64,000 nucleotides of DNA from Saccharothrix ecbatanensis. Its GTDB lineage: Bacteria > Actinomycetota > Actinomycetes > Mycobacteriales > Pseudonocardiaceae. Each line of letters begins with the position of its first letter. The stretch's first letter is position 1. Made by a program: the position numbers and the translations under genes. The notes below the pieces were generated by a model. That model did not search any database and was not told the origin of the DNA. It worked only from the letters and a program-made list of their open reading frames with translations. Positions 43,050 through 52,790 of the stretch are shown here, piece after piece. The stretch is taken from NCBI RefSeq assembly GCF_014205015.1, contig NZ_JACHMO010000001.1, positions 3,534,001-3,598,000 on the forward strand, in the 5' to 3' direction.

Positions 43050-43587
43050 ATCCGGATGGTGACGCGGCCGCGGTTGATGACGTCCTCGCGGTGATCGAGC
43101 ACGCCAGCCCCAGGAACCGTGTCCTCGCTGCCACCGCGCACCCGACCGCATCCTGGGTCGCCCAGGCCACCAGGAACCTCGTCATGGACCTCGAAGACGA
43201 GGGCCGACACGTGCGGTTCCTGATCCGCGACCGGGACGGGAAGTTCCCGGCGCTGTTCGATGCCGTCCTCGCCGACGCGGGCATCCAGGTCGTCCTCAGC
43301 GGCGTCCGCATCCCACGGATGAATGCGATCACGGAACGCTGGATCCGCAGCTGCCGCCACGAACTCCTCGACCGCACCCTCATCTGGAACCAACAGCACC
43401 TACTCCACGCACTACGCGAGTACGAGAAGTTCTACAACACTCACCGACCCACCAAGGCATCCACAACGCACGACCACTACGCGCCCTACCACCACCCATC
43501 ACCGACCAAGCAGCGGTCACCCGCCTCGACATCCGCCAACGACGGCGGTTGGGCGGCATCCTCTACGAGTACCACCACGCCGCCTGA
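43050..43587 (+). pseudogene. Integrase-core transposase remnant
   Basis: The C-terminal half of a DDE integrase-type transposase: TASWVAQATRNLVMDLEDEG, HVRFLIRDRDGKFPALFDAV and WIRSCRHELLDRTLIWNQQH. Near 43.47 kb the frame is lost, and the true C-terminus continues in another frame (VTRLDIRQRRRLGGILYEYH, stop at 43585-43587). The N-terminal half is missing, so it is inactive. It runs into the convergent Hint-toxin remnant. A second fragment of the same family lies at about 53.79 kb. Confidence 0.8.
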
Positions 43588-44184
43588 CCTGCACGGACGA
43601 CGTTTTCGGCAGGCACATGGCCGGTGGTCGACGGTCTCGAACGTGTAGCCGGGCGTGAGGTCCTTGGCGTACAGCCACTTCTGCAACGACTCGACCCAGA
43701 ACGGATGTTCGTCTGTTGCCACGATCGTGCCGACGCCGTCATCCGAGGCGACGGTGAACTCGTAGAGCTCCCGCTCCGCCTGGTGGGAGCGGGTGTCGGT
43801 GACGGTCCGAATGCCGGACTGGCCGGTCGTCGGGCCGGCGGCGACGACCTCGTCACCGACCCGGACGTCCTCGATCGGCTTGCGCGAGCCGTCGGCCATC
43901 AGGACGGGGGTGTCACCGGTGAAGCTGTTGCGGTCGAAGGAGGCCGCGCAGCTACCGTTCGCCTCGCCCCGCGAACGGCTGCCCGCGTCACGCCCCGTGC
44001 CGTTACCCCGCTTGCGCGACGGCGACGCCAAGCTCATCAGATCACCCAGACCGGGCACCTGACTGTTCGCATAGTCGGACACCACCTGCTCGCCCACCGA
44101 CTGGACGACATTGGCACCGGGCTTGATCACGGTCGCCTTGACCGTCTCCCACACCTTGTTGACGTCCTGCACGTCGTCCGCCAA
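43486..44184 (-). pseudogene. Truncated Hint-domain polymorphic-toxin remnant
   Basis: The recognisable part is a pretoxin Hint (intein-like) domain: SFTGDTPVLMADGSRKPIED, VRVGDEVVAAGPTTGQ and ATDEHPFWVESLQKW. Such domains lie just before the toxin tip of secreted RHS/polymorphic toxins. Homology ends near 43620, where the transposase remnant begins on the other strand, so the toxin tip is gone. At the 5' side the frame stays open to about 44232 without a convincing start, so the large N-terminal delivery part is also missing. TTG at 44184 is only nominal. Confidence 0.72.
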
Positions 44185-44375
44185 CGCCGAAACCCTGCCG
44201 CTGGCGGATTCGCCGCCAGATCCACCACTAGGGCATCAACACCGGCTACATCACCGACCGACCTGGACGGCCGTGCCCGGCCGGCAACAGGGTGGCGCTC
44301 CCCCTGCAGGTATCTGAGCGGGCGGTGCGGGCCCCTACCGTGGGGAAGTCACTTCCGGAGCGAACCGGGGCAGCG

Positions 44376-45347
44376 ATGTTGATGACCGAGTTCAGCAACG
44401 AGGACTTGTCCGTGGACGACCAGATGGCCTGCTGGCTGGAGGCGATGGACCACGACCTGGTCCCCACCCGGCTGCATCGTGTCACCGAGGGCGGCTTTCC
44501 CGCGTCGGCGCGGACGCTGGCGTGGGACGGAGTCCGGGTCTCGGCGCTGACGTATCCCTCGGTGTGGGTGGAGCGGACGGCGAAGTTGATCCGCCGGTCC
44601 GATCCCGAGGCCTACCAGGTCAACCTTCTTCTCGACGGCAAGGCGGCGATCCGTCAGGCAGGCAGGGAAGCGCGCTTCGGCGTCGGCGAGTTCGCCTTCT
44701 TCACCACGTCCCGTCCCTTCCACGGGTGGCGGTCCTGCGGCCTCCGCACCCGCAGCGTCACACTGCAAATCAGCCGGACACTGCTGCCCCTGCCCGCCCG
44801 CCAAGTCGACCAACTCGCCGCCAGTCCCTTCGACGCGCGCCACGGCATGGGCGCCGCGTTCGCCCACTGGTTGACGGACCTGACCGCCCGGGCCGACGAG
44901 TTCACCCCCGACGACGCGACCACACTCACGTCCGTCACCGTGGACCTGCTGGCGGCGGTGCTGGCCGCACCGTTGGACGCCGAGAAGACACTGACCCCCG
45001 AGTCGCGTCGACGTGCGCTGCGACTGCAAGTCCACCGGTTCATCGAGCAGCGGCTTGGTGACCCCGCCCTGACGCCGACGACTGTCGGGCGGGCCCATCA
45101 CCTCTCCCTGCGCACGCTGCAACAGTTGTTCGCCGAGGACGACACCAGCCCGGCCGCCTGGATACGTCACCGCCGCTTGGAACGCTGCCGCCGCGACCTG
45201 TCCAACCCGCACCTGGGCCGGCGACCCATCCACACGATCGCCACCCGGTGGGGCTTCACCGACCCCGCTCACTTCAGCCGCCTCTTCCGCACCACCTACC
45301 ACATGGCTCCCAGCGACTACCGCCGCCACGCTCTCCCGCGCGAATAA
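44376..45347 (+). CDS. AraC-family transcriptional regulator
   Basis: A 323-residue regulator. The N-terminal sensor part resembles the AraC_binding_2 type (YQVNLLLDGKAAIRQAGREA, FGVGEFAFFTTSRPFHGW). The C-terminal double HTH reads TVGRAHHLSLRTLQQLFAED and IHTIATRWGFTDPAHFSRLF. The ATG at 44376 is chosen over longer GTG/ATG options because the conserved part begins soon after and GGGG precedes it. It stands alone between the toxin remnant and secreted-protein genes; the target is unknown. Confidence 0.85.
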   Translation: MLMTEFSNEDLSVDDQMACWLEAMDHDLVPTRLHRVTEGGFPASARTLAWDGVRVSALTYPSVWVERTAKLIRRSDPEAYQVNLLLDGKAAIRQAGREARFGVGEFAFFTTSRPFHGWRSCGLRTRSVTLQISRTLLPLPARQVDQLAASPFDARHGMGAAFAHWLTDLTARADEFTPDDATTLTSVTVDLLAAVLAAPLDAEKTLTPESRRRALRLQVHRFIEQRLGDPALTPTTVGRAHHLSLRTLQQLFAEDDTSPAAWIRHRRLERCRRDLSNPHLGRRPIHTIATRWGFTDPAHFSRLFRTTYHMAPSDYRRHALPRE

Positions 45348-45523
45348 ACAACCGCCCTGCGCAAACAGACAAAGACCCACCCTTGCCGCTACGGCACACT
45401 CCCATGTGGTGGGCAGTAACAATGAATTGATCGCAGCCTGGCTGCTACAACGGTTGCCGACGGAAAGCGCAGCGTTCAGGCGTGCGAGGACGCGCGTGGA
45501 ATTCCTGATGGCAAGAGGAGACG

Positions 45524-46432
45524 ATGAAACGTCGAATCGGGCTCGCCACGGCAAGTGCGGCTGCGGTGGTCGCCGTGATAGTAGCGGGGTTTTCCTGGTG
45601 GGCCGGGTCGGACAACGTGACGACCACCGGCCTCCGGGACTTGACCGACGCCGAGCAGATCGTCGTGGAGCACGCCGAGCAATTGCTCGTCAAGCGCTGC
45701 ATGGAACGGGATGGCTTCCAGTACTCGGTCGGGCCGGTCCCGAGCCTGGAGCAACGGCAAGGCAACGGGTACGTGCTGAGCGACGTCGACTGGGCGAGGA
45801 AGCACGGGTACGGGCGGAAGTTGGACGAGGAGATCGAGAAGATAGCACTCGGCGACCCCAATGCCGCGCACGCCAATACGCTGCCCCAGCCGGACCTCGT
45901 TCGCTATCAGGAGAGGCTCGATGGCGTACCGGCACAAGGCGTGTTGAGCGTCGACCTGCCGACCGGCGGCACCATCCGGACCATCCAGGGCGGCTGTCGG
46001 AGAGAGGCCGCGGAACAGCTGTACGGCGACTTCCCGACGTGGTTCCGCACCAAGACGATCGCCACGAACCTCACCGGGCTGTATGCGCCGGACATCATCC
46101 GGGACGAACGCTTCGGCCGTGCGCTCACGGCTTGGGCCCAGTGCATGCGCGATGCGGGCCACCCCTATTCCGACCCGCCCGAGATCCGTAAATGGCGGGA
46201 CGGTATCGGCGAGAACATGAGCCCGGACGAAGTTCAAGCCGCGGAAGTGGAAGTGGCCGTCGCCGAGGCGACCTGCGCCGGCAGTACACCTCTGCTCGAC
46301 ACTGCACGCGCCCTCGAACTCGAGTACCGGGCACAGCGCCTCGCGCCGTACCAGGACGACATCATCACCTACCAGCGCATGGGCCTGGCCGCGTTGGCAC
46401 GCGCCAGAACAATCACCGGTCACGCGCCCTGA
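45524..46432 (+). CDS. Membrane-anchored extracytoplasmic protein of unknown function
   Basis: A 302-residue protein with an N-terminal membrane anchor (LATASAAAVVAVIVAGFSWW) and a polar extracytoplasmic remainder. Several Cys residues (KRCMERDGF, GGCRREA, WAQCMRDAGHPYSD, ATCAGS) could pair outside the cell. The pattern C-M-R-D-A-G-H-P is common in actinobacterial secreted hypotheticals. The ATG follows GAGGAGA. No catalytic motif was recognised. It is 68 bases upstream of the I36-like inhibitor gene and may be cotranscribed. Confidence 0.7.
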   Translation: MKRRIGLATASAAAVVAVIVAGFSWWAGSDNVTTTGLRDLTDAEQIVVEHAEQLLVKRCMERDGFQYSVGPVPSLEQRQGNGYVLSDVDWARKHGYGRKLDEEIEKIALGDPNAAHANTLPQPDLVRYQERLDGVPAQGVLSVDLPTGGTIRTIQGGCRREAAEQLYGDFPTWFRTKTIATNLTGLYAPDIIRDERFGRALTAWAQCMRDAGHPYSDPPEIRKWRDGIGENMSPDEVQAAEVEVAVAEATCAGSTPLLDTARALELEYRAQRLAPYQDDIITYQRMGLAALARARTITGHAP

Positions 46433-46500
46433 CCACAAGGCTTCCGCCGGGACGAACCGCGGAATACACCGGAACTCTCACCGAGAAGGAGCATCTTTAA

Positions 46501-46977
46501 ATGCGCAAAGCATTAACCGCACTCGCGATGTCGGCCCTCATGGGTCTCGCCGTGATTACTTCCGCGGCCACCGCGCAAGCGGACCCCGCCGGGACGTTCT
46601 CCGTCGCGTGCGACAACGCCTGGAGAGGGGCCACCTCGGGAGACTTCTACGCCTACTCCGAATCGAACTGCAGCGGGTTCATGGGGAAGGCCGAGGGGAA
46701 CGACTCCGACTGGGGCAACTCTGCCGGCCCCTTTCAGGGAAGCGACACGAACAGGGCGAGTTCCATCCTGCACAAGGGCACCTCGGGCCTTGCCGTGGCG
46801 GTCTACAACGGCACCGGCACGGACTGGGGCGGCGGCTACACCTGCCTCCGCAAGGGCGAGCTCTACGCCAGCTACCTGGGCGACAACAGCTTCACCAGCG
46901 GGGCCGGGGTCGACAACGGAATCAGCTCGCACCGATGGGCCCCGGAAAGTGACTGCCGCGGCCACTTCGTGACCTGA
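46501..46977 (+). CDS. Secreted peptidase-inhibitor I36-like protein
   Basis: A 158-residue secreted protein with a signal peptide (LTALAMSALMGLAVITSAAT, cleavage near AQA). The mature part DFYAYSESNCSGFMGKAEGN and NRASSILHKGTSGLAVAVYN has the crystallin-like pattern of the Streptomyces metalloproteinase-inhibitor family (I36). It probably binds an extracellular peptidase or is structural. The ATG is preceded by AAGGAG. A strong hairpin follows the gene. Confidence 0.75.
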   Translation: MRKALTALAMSALMGLAVITSAATAQADPAGTFSVACDNAWRGATSGDFYAYSESNCSGFMGKAEGNDSDWGNSAGPFQGSDTNRASSILHKGTSGLAVAVYNGTGTDWGGGYTCLRKGELYASYLGDNSFTSGAGVDNGISSHRWAPESDCRGHFVT

Positions 46978-47043
46978 TCCGTACCTGCGGGGTCGAAGTC
47001 GGCATCGGAACCCCGATACCGGACGAATCCGAAACTCGCGTCG

Positions 47044-47078
47044 GGACCGTGGATGCCGTCACCCGGCGTCCACGGTCC
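47044..47078 (+). terminator. Hairpin terminator after the I36-like gene
   Basis: GGACCGTGGATGCC (47044-47057), a 7-base loop, and GGCGTCCACGGTCC (47065-47078): a 14-bp stem with one G-T wobble, 67 bases after the stop codon. No T-tract follows, as usual in this group. Confidence 0.6.
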
Positions 47079-47456
47079 TGGCACGTCGGCGGCACCCACC
47101 AGGGCCACGACAGGTCCAGCCTGAACGGGTCTGCGCCCCGCTCGCCGGGACCGGCGGGGCGTGAACCGGCTCGCGATCACCTCAGTGACTCCCCCTCGGC
47201 CCGCAGTCACGCAGCCCGGACTGCGCCCGCAGCAGCGCGTCCCGCACTACATTCGGCGAATCGGCTCAGACGCGGTGGCCGCTGTGCCCGACCTCGAGAG
47301 GGTTGTCGCCGGTCTCACCCATGTCTACCAACCGTAGAACGTGAACCGCGCGGTAGTTCCACGACGACGAGGGCACGTCGACTCCCGGACAGGTCAGCGC
47401 CGGGGTGTCCGCCACAGCGGGCCACCCGACGCAAGCGTGAGCAGGAGACGGGTAGG
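47079..47456. other. Intergenic stretch, nothing recognised
   Basis: About 380 bases between the terminator and the convergent lipoprotein gene. No frame with a plausible start or recognisable protein was found. Confidence 0.5.
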
Positions 47457-48158
47457 TCAGCCCTGAAGCGGCTTCTTCAGCTCCGGCACCCGATCCGCGC
47501 CGTAGAGCGTGCCGAGCGTCGTGTCGACGAGCTGCTCCACGGTCACGCCACGCTCCCCGGCAACGGTCTCCAGCGCCTCGTCACCGGCGACCATCAACGG
47601 CCCGAGGTCGAACCGCCAGGAGCCGTCCTCCTTGTGGAACGGCAACTCCACGCCGGCGGACTGGCCACGCGAGGTCAGGTCCGCCCGCGCCGTGTCGCCG
47701 TCCACCACCACCGTGCCCAGCTCCACGTTGTCCAGGCTGTTCTCGCTCACCAAGCCCTTCTCCACAGCGGCGGACACCAACTGCTCGGCCGACATCCCAC
47801 CCAACTCGGCGGCGTCGAACTCGGCGCGCAGCACGTAGACCAGGATCGAAGCGGTGACACCGCCCTCGCGCACCTGCTGCTCCGAACCGGTGAGAGCAAG
47901 ATCGCGGGCCCCCGTGTAATAGTCCAGCATGTCCTGCGACAGCAGCGCGGCAGCCGCGACGCCGTCCTTGGCCTGGGCAGCCTCCCGGTAATCGGCGAAG
48001 GCCTTGCGGACCGCCTCCTCCTCGTCCGCGACGTCGACCGACGACGTAGTAGCAGCCGAGGTCGCCGACGAGGACGACGTGGCGACCGGAGTTCCGCCAC
48101 CGCACGCGCCAACAAGCAGGACTGCCGCGAGAGCGACGGCGGGCATGGTTCTGTTCAC
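47457..48158 (-). CDS. Lipoprotein of unknown function
   Basis: A 233-residue lipoprotein. The signal peptide carries a lipobox, LVGACGGG, with the Cys about residue 19, followed by a Ser/Thr/Ala-rich linker. The globular part (EEEAVRKAFADYREAAQAKD, then DGDTARADLTSRGQ and GSWRFDLGPLM) resembles the NTF2/SnoaL-like fold of many actinobacterial lipoproteins. GTG at 48158 and ATG at 48146 are both possible starts. Two palindromes lie upstream, between it and the divergent glucanase gene. Confidence 0.72.
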   Translation of the reverse strand: MNRTMPAVALAAVLLVGACGGGTPVATSSSSATSAATTSSVDVADEEEAVRKAFADYREAAQAKDGVAAAALLSQDMLDYYTGARDLALTGSEQQVREGGVTASILVYVLRAEFDAAELGGMSAEQLVSAAVEKGLVSENSLDNVELGTVVVDGDTARADLTSRGQSAGVELPFHKEDGSWRFDLGPLMVAGDEALETVAGERGVTVEQLVDTTLGTLYGADRVPELKKPLQG

Positions 48159-48276
48159 GCAGCGCAGCGTACGTGTCGGAGTCGGCCGTCCAGATCACCG
48201 GCGGTGATCGTCTACGTGCCGTTCAACGAACGGCTGGGGCAAGTGGAACCTCGCCGACGCCGCCATCAGGAGCAAT

Positions 48277-48315
48277 TACATCGTTGGCACAACGATGTAT
48301 CAAGATTGATCTTGA
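48277..48315. promoter_or_regulatory. Two adjacent palindromic operators
   Basis: TACATCGTTG-GCA-CAACGATGTA (48277-48299, 10-bp perfect arms) is followed directly by TCAAGAT-TG-ATCTTGA (48300-48315, 7-bp perfect arms). They lie in the 375-base gap between the lipoprotein gene and the GH87 gene, 119 and 219 bases from the two starts. The first resembles LacI- or GntR-type sites. A further palindrome TCAGATCTGA stands near 48477. No ORF is supported in the gap. Confidence 0.6.
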
Positions 48316-48533
48316 AGTGACCCGCGCCGTCGCGCGCCGGACCGGGGACACACCGAAGCCGCGCTCACCACTCCGCTCCAGCGCCGACCCGACATCCCTA
48401 TCCACGCAAAAATCATACATCTCGACGCAAAATCTTGACTTTCCCTGTTGAGAGATGTTCACATGCTTGAAGCATTCAGATCTGAGCAGTGAAACCAGAC
48501 GACTCTGTCCCCCTGCCGAACAGAGGATCCCCG

Positions 48534-51500
48534 ATGATGTGGAACCAACTCGGTCGACGCGCGACCGTCGGCCTGCTCGTACTCGGCCTAGCACTCTTCG
48601 GACTGACCCCCATCGCAACCGCCGCCCCCGACCTGGCCACCGGCCGCCCCGTCACCGCAAGCAGCTCGCAGCCCGAGTACCCGCCGTCCAACGCCACCGA
48701 CGGCAACCCGTCGAGCTACTGGGAGAGCGGCAACAACGCCTTCCCGCAGTGGATCCAGGTCGACCTGGGTTCAGCGGTCGCGGTGAACCGGGTCGTGCTG
48801 AAGCTGCCCCCCTCCTGGGGCGCCCGCACCCAGACACTCGCGGTGAAGGGCAGCACCACCGGCACGTCGTTCACCGATCTCTCCGCGTCGACCGGCCGCG
48901 TGTTCACCCCCTCCTCGGGCAACACCGTGACCATCGACTTCGCCACAACGACCACCAGGTACGTGCGCCTGGACATCACCGCGAACACCGGCTGGCCCGC
49001 CGGCCAGGTCTCGGAGTTCGAGGTGCACGGCCCGGCCTCGGGCGACACCCGACCGCCCACCGCGCCCGGCAACCTCGCCCACACCGAGCCGGGCTCGGGC
49101 CAGATCCGGCTGACGTGGACGGCGTCGACCGACGACACCGGCGTCACCGGCTACGTCGTCTACGCCAACGGCGCCGAGCGCGCGACCGTCGCGGGGAACG
49201 CCCTGACCTACACGGACACCCAGCCCGCGTCAGCAACGGTGCAGTACCACGTGCGCGCACGTGACGCGGCCGGGAACCTGTCACCGGAGAGCAACCGCGT
49301 GACCCGCACGGGCCAGAACGGCGGCACGAATCTCGCCACGGGCAAGCCGGTCGAGGCGTCGTCGTCCATCTTCACCTTCGTCGCGGCCAACGCCACCGAC
49401 GGCAACATCGGCACCTACTGGGAGTCCAACGGGTTCCCGTCCACGCTGACCGTGAAGCTCGGCTCGAACGCCGACCTCGGCTCGGTCGTCGTGAAGCTGA
49501 ACCCGGACCCGGCGTGGGGCACGCGCACCCAGGCGATCCAGGTCCTGGGCCGCGACCAGTCCGGCACGACGTTCACGTCCCTGGTGGACCGCGGCGACCA
49601 CGTGTTCAGCCCGTCCGCGCAGAACACCGTCACGATCCCGGTGAACGGCCGGGCGGCGGACCTCCGGCTCCAGTTCTTCGCCAACACCGGCGCGCCCGGC
49701 GGCCAGGTCGCGGAGCTCCAGGTCTTCGGCACCCCCGCCCCGAACCCGGACCTGACCATCGGCTCGCTGACCTCGACGCCCGCGAACCCCGTGGAGACGG
49801 ACGCGATCAGGTTGTCCGCGACGGTCCGCAACATCGGCACGGCGGCGTCACCCGCGTCGAGCGTGGCGTTCGACCTCGGCGGCACGCCCGGCACCGCACC
49901 CGTCGCGGCGCTGGCCGCCGGCGCGTCCGCGACCGTCTCGTTCGACGCGGGCCGCCGTCCGCAGGGCAGCCACCAGGCAACGGCCACCGTCGACCCGGCG
50001 AACACCGTAGTCGAGCAGGACGACGCCAACAACGCGATGTCCGCGCAGGTCGTCGTCGGCCAGGCGCCCGAGCCGGACCTCCGGGTCCTCGGCTTCACGT
50101 CCAACCCGCCGAACCCGTCCGTCGGCGCGCGAGTCACGTTCACCGCACAGGTGAACAACCGCGGCACCACGGCGTCCGGCACGTCCGTGACGCGGGTCGT
50201 CGCGGGCGGCACCACGCTGGACACCCCGACCGGCCCCATCGCGGCGGGCGCGACGGCGAACGTGACGATCACCGGGAGCTGGACGGCCACCAGCGGCGGC
50301 GCGACCATCACCGCCACCGCCGATGCCACCAACACCGTGGTGGAGACCGACGAGGCGAACAACTCGTTCTCCCGCGCGATCGTCGTGGGACGCGGCGCGG
50401 CCGTGCCGTACACGTCGTACGAGGCCGAAGCCGGGCAGTACCAGGGCACCTTGCTGACCGCCGACCGGCTGCGGACGTTCGGTCACACCAACTTCGCCAC
50501 CGAGTCGTCCGGCCGCCAGTCCGTGCGGCTGGACAACACCGGTCAGTTCGTCGAGTTCACCTCCACCAACCAGGCCAACTCGATCGTAGTGCGCAACTCG
50601 ATCCCCGACGCGCCCGGTGGCGGTGGCATCGACGCGACGATCAGCTTGTACGTCAACGGCTCCTACGTGCGGAAGCTGAACCTGTCGTCCAAGCACTCGT
50701 GGCTGTACGGGAACTCGGACGGCCCGGAGTCGCTGACCAACACCCCGCAGACCGACGCGCGTCGGCTGTTCGACGAATCGCACGCCCTGCTGTCGTCGTC
50801 CTACCCGCCCGGCACGAAGTTCAAGCTCCAGCGGGACGCGGGCGACACGGCGTCGTTCTACATCATCGACCTGATCGACCTGGAGCAGGTCGCGCCGCCG
50901 TCATCCCAGCCCGCGGGCTGCACGTCCATCACGGCGTACGGCGCGGTGCCGAACGACGGCAACGACGACACCGGCGCCATCCAACGGGCTGTGACGGACG
51001 ACCAGAACGGTGTCATCGGCTGCGTGTGGATCCCGGCCGGCCAGTGGCGACAGGAGAAGAAGATCCTCACCGACGACCCGCTCAACCGCGGCCAGCACAA
51101 CCAGGTTGGCATCTCCGACGTCACCGTCCGCGGCGCGGGCATGTGGCATGCCCAGCTCTACACGCTCACGCAGCCGCAGGATACCGTCGGCGGCATCAAC
51201 CACCCGCACGAGGGCAACTTCGGCTTCGACATCGACGACAACGTCCAGATCTCGGACATCGCGATCTTCGGGTCCGGCCGGATCCGCGGCGGTGACGGCA
51301 ACGCCGAGGGCGGCGTCGGGCTCAACGGCCGGTTCGGGAAGAACACCAAGATCAGCAACGTGTGGATCGAGCACGCCAACGTCGGCGCGTGGGTCGGTCG
51401 CGACTACGACAACATCCCCGCGCTGTGGGGGCCGGCCGACGGTCTGGAGTTCAGCGGCATGCGCATCCGCAACACCTACGCGGACGGCATCAACTTCACC

Positions 51501-52163
51501 AACGGCACCCGCAACTCGAAGGTGTTCAACTCCTCGTTCCGCACCACCGGTGACGACGCGCTCGCGGTGTGGGCCAGCCGCTACGTGAAGGACACGGCCA
51601 CGGACATCGCGCACGACAACCAGTTCGTCAACAACACCGTGCAACTCCCCTGGCGCGCCAACGGCATCGCGATCTACGGAGGCTACCGCAACAACATCGA
51701 GAACAACCTGGTGTACGACACGATGAACTACCCCGGGATCATGCTCGCGACCGACCACGACCCACTGCCGTTCTCCGGCACGACGCTGATCGCCAACAAC
51801 GGCCTGTACCGGACGGGTGGCGCGTTCTGGGGCGAGCAGCAGGAGTTCGGCGCGATCACGTTGTTCGCGGCGAGCCAGGACATCCCGGGCGTGACGATCC
51901 GCGACACGGAGATCCACGACTCGACGTACGACGGCATCCAGTTCAAGACCGGTGGCGGCGCATACCCGAACGTGGCGATCAGCAACGTCCGGATCGACAA
52001 GTCCACCAACGGCGCCGGCATCCTCGCCATGGGCGGCGCCCGGGGTAACGCCACCCTGACGAACGTGACCATCACCAACTCGGCCACCGGCAACGTGGTG
52101 ATCGAGCCGGGGTCGTCGTTCACCATCAACGGATCACCGTCTTCGGCGATGCTCCCCGTCTGA
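48534..52163 (+). CDS. Secreted GH87 alpha-1,3-glucanase (mycodextranase type)
   Basis: A 1209-residue secreted enzyme. A signal peptide (VGLLVLGLALFGLTPIATA) is followed by an F5/8-type (discoidin/CBM32) domain, a fibronectin III domain (TRPPTAPGNLAHTEPGSGQI), a second F5/8 domain, two CARDB domains (PDLTIGSLTSTPANPVETD and PDLRVLGFTSNPPNPSVGA), a CBM6-like domain (YEAEAGQYQGTLLTADRL) and the C-terminal beta-helix of GH87. Conserved acidic residues are in YADGINFTNGT and RTTGDDALAVW. It cleaves alpha-1,3-glucans of fungal walls or dental-type glucans. ATG at 48534 after AGAGGA. Probably regulated through the upstream palindromes. Confidence 0.87.
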   Translation: MMWNQLGRRATVGLLVLGLALFGLTPIATAAPDLATGRPVTASSSQPEYPPSNATDGNPSSYWESGNNAFPQWIQVDLGSAVAVNRVVLKLPPSWGARTQTLAVKGSTTGTSFTDLSASTGRVFTPSSGNTVTIDFATTTTRYVRLDITANTGWPAGQVSEFEVHGPASGDTRPPTAPGNLAHTEPGSGQIRLTWTASTDDTGVTGYVVYANGAERATVAGNALTYTDTQPASATVQYHVRARDAAGNLSPESNRVTRTGQNGGTNLATGKPVEASSSIFTFVAANATDGNIGTYWESNGFPSTLTVKLGSNADLGSVVVKLNPDPAWGTRTQAIQVLGRDQSGTTFTSLVDRGDHVFSPSAQNTVTIPVNGRAADLRLQFFANTGAPGGQVAELQVFGTPAPNPDLTIGSLTSTPANPVETDAIRLSATVRNIGTAASPASSVAFDLGGTPGTAPVAALAAGASATVSFDAGRRPQGSHQATATVDPANTVVEQDDANNAMSAQVVVGQAPEPDLRVLGFTSNPPNPSVGARVTFTAQVNNRGTTASGTSVTRVVAGGTTLDTPTGPIAAGATANVTITGSWTATSGGATITATADATNTVVETDEANNSFSRAIVVGRGAAVPYTSYEAEAGQYQGTLLTADRLRTFGHTNFATESSGRQSVRLDNTGQFVEFTSTNQANSIVVRNSIPDAPGGGGIDATISLYVNGSYVRKLNLSSKHSWLYGNSDGPESLTNTPQTDARRLFDESHALLSSSYPPGTKFKLQRDAGDTASFYIIDLIDLEQVAPPSSQPAGCTSITAYGAVPNDGNDDTGAIQRAVTDDQNGVIGCVWIPAGQWRQEKKILTDDPLNRGQHNQVGISDVTVRGAGMWHAQLYTLTQPQDTVGGINHPHEGNFGFDIDDNVQISDIAIFGSGRIRGGDGNAEGGVGLNGRFGKNTKISNVWIEHANVGAWVGRDYDNIPALWGPADGLEFSGMRIRNTYADGINFTNGTRNSKVFNSSFRTTGDDALAVWASRYVKDTATDIAHDNQFVNNTVQLPWRANGIAIYGGYRNNIENNLVYDTMNYPGIMLATDHDPLPFSGTTLIANNGLYRTGGAFWGEQQEFGAITLFAASQDIPGVTIRDTEIHDSTYDGIQFKTGGGAYPNVAISNVRIDKSTNGAGILAMGGARGNATLTNVTITNSATGNVVIEPGSSFTINGSPSSAMLPV

Positions 52164-52173
52164 CCGCTAGGTC

Positions 52174-52212
52174 GTCGAACGCGGGCCGATGCGGTGTCGG
52201 CCCGCGTTCGAC
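52174..52212 (+). terminator. Terminator of the GH87 gene
   Basis: GTCGAACGCGGGCCGA (52174-52189), a 7-base loop, and its exact reverse complement (52197-52212). The stem extends to about 19 bp with one wobble. It starts 11 bases after the stop codon. Confidence 0.8.
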
Positions 52213-52504
52213 GGCGACGACCTCAGCGGCCTCGGTGTTCTGGTCTGATCTTGTCGGGCTGCGACGGGTGATCTCTTCCCTTGGACCGGTCCGGTGCACG
52301 TTGCCGCCGGTCCGCCAACGTCGGCTGGGCGTAGCCCTGCGGTGGAAGTTGCGTTTGCATGGGTGACCAGCATGTCCTGCCGGGTCGTGCCGGGCGCGCT
52401 ATCGGGGGTGGACGCCCAGGCCGTGGTCGGGGTCGTCGGCGGGCGCGATGGGGATCGGGCTGGGCGACGCCTCGTCCTCCCCCTCCCCCAGCAGCGTGGC
52501 GGCC

Positions 52505-52790
52505 GGCCCTCGCCGACCACCTCGACGTCCCTGTCGTCGTGGTCGACCCGCGCGAGCACGCTGCGCATCGCCTCCAGCCTGGCCCGCTTCTTGTCGTTGC
52601 TCTTCACCACGGTCCACGGCGCGGCCTCCGTATCGGTGGCACGGAACATCGCCACCTTCGCCTCGGTGTAGGCGTCCCACAGGAACCGCGTCCACTGCGC
52701 GACCGAGTGGCGCGACCAGGTGAACACCTGCTTCTTCCGGAAGTCCGGTGCCCCCGACGAGCGGGACCACCGGATCCACTGAGCGGTCAG
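52505..52790 (-). pseudogene. Polyphosphate kinase 2 C-terminal remnant
   Basis: A degenerate fragment keeps the C-terminal PPK2 signature: DAYTEAKVAMFRATDTEAAP, then WTVVKSNDKKRARLEAMRSV. The catalytic Walker-type N-terminal part is absent and the upstream part is scrambled. It overlaps the 3' end of the DUF1963 gene by a few bases, showing that it no longer has its own start. Confidence 0.75.
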
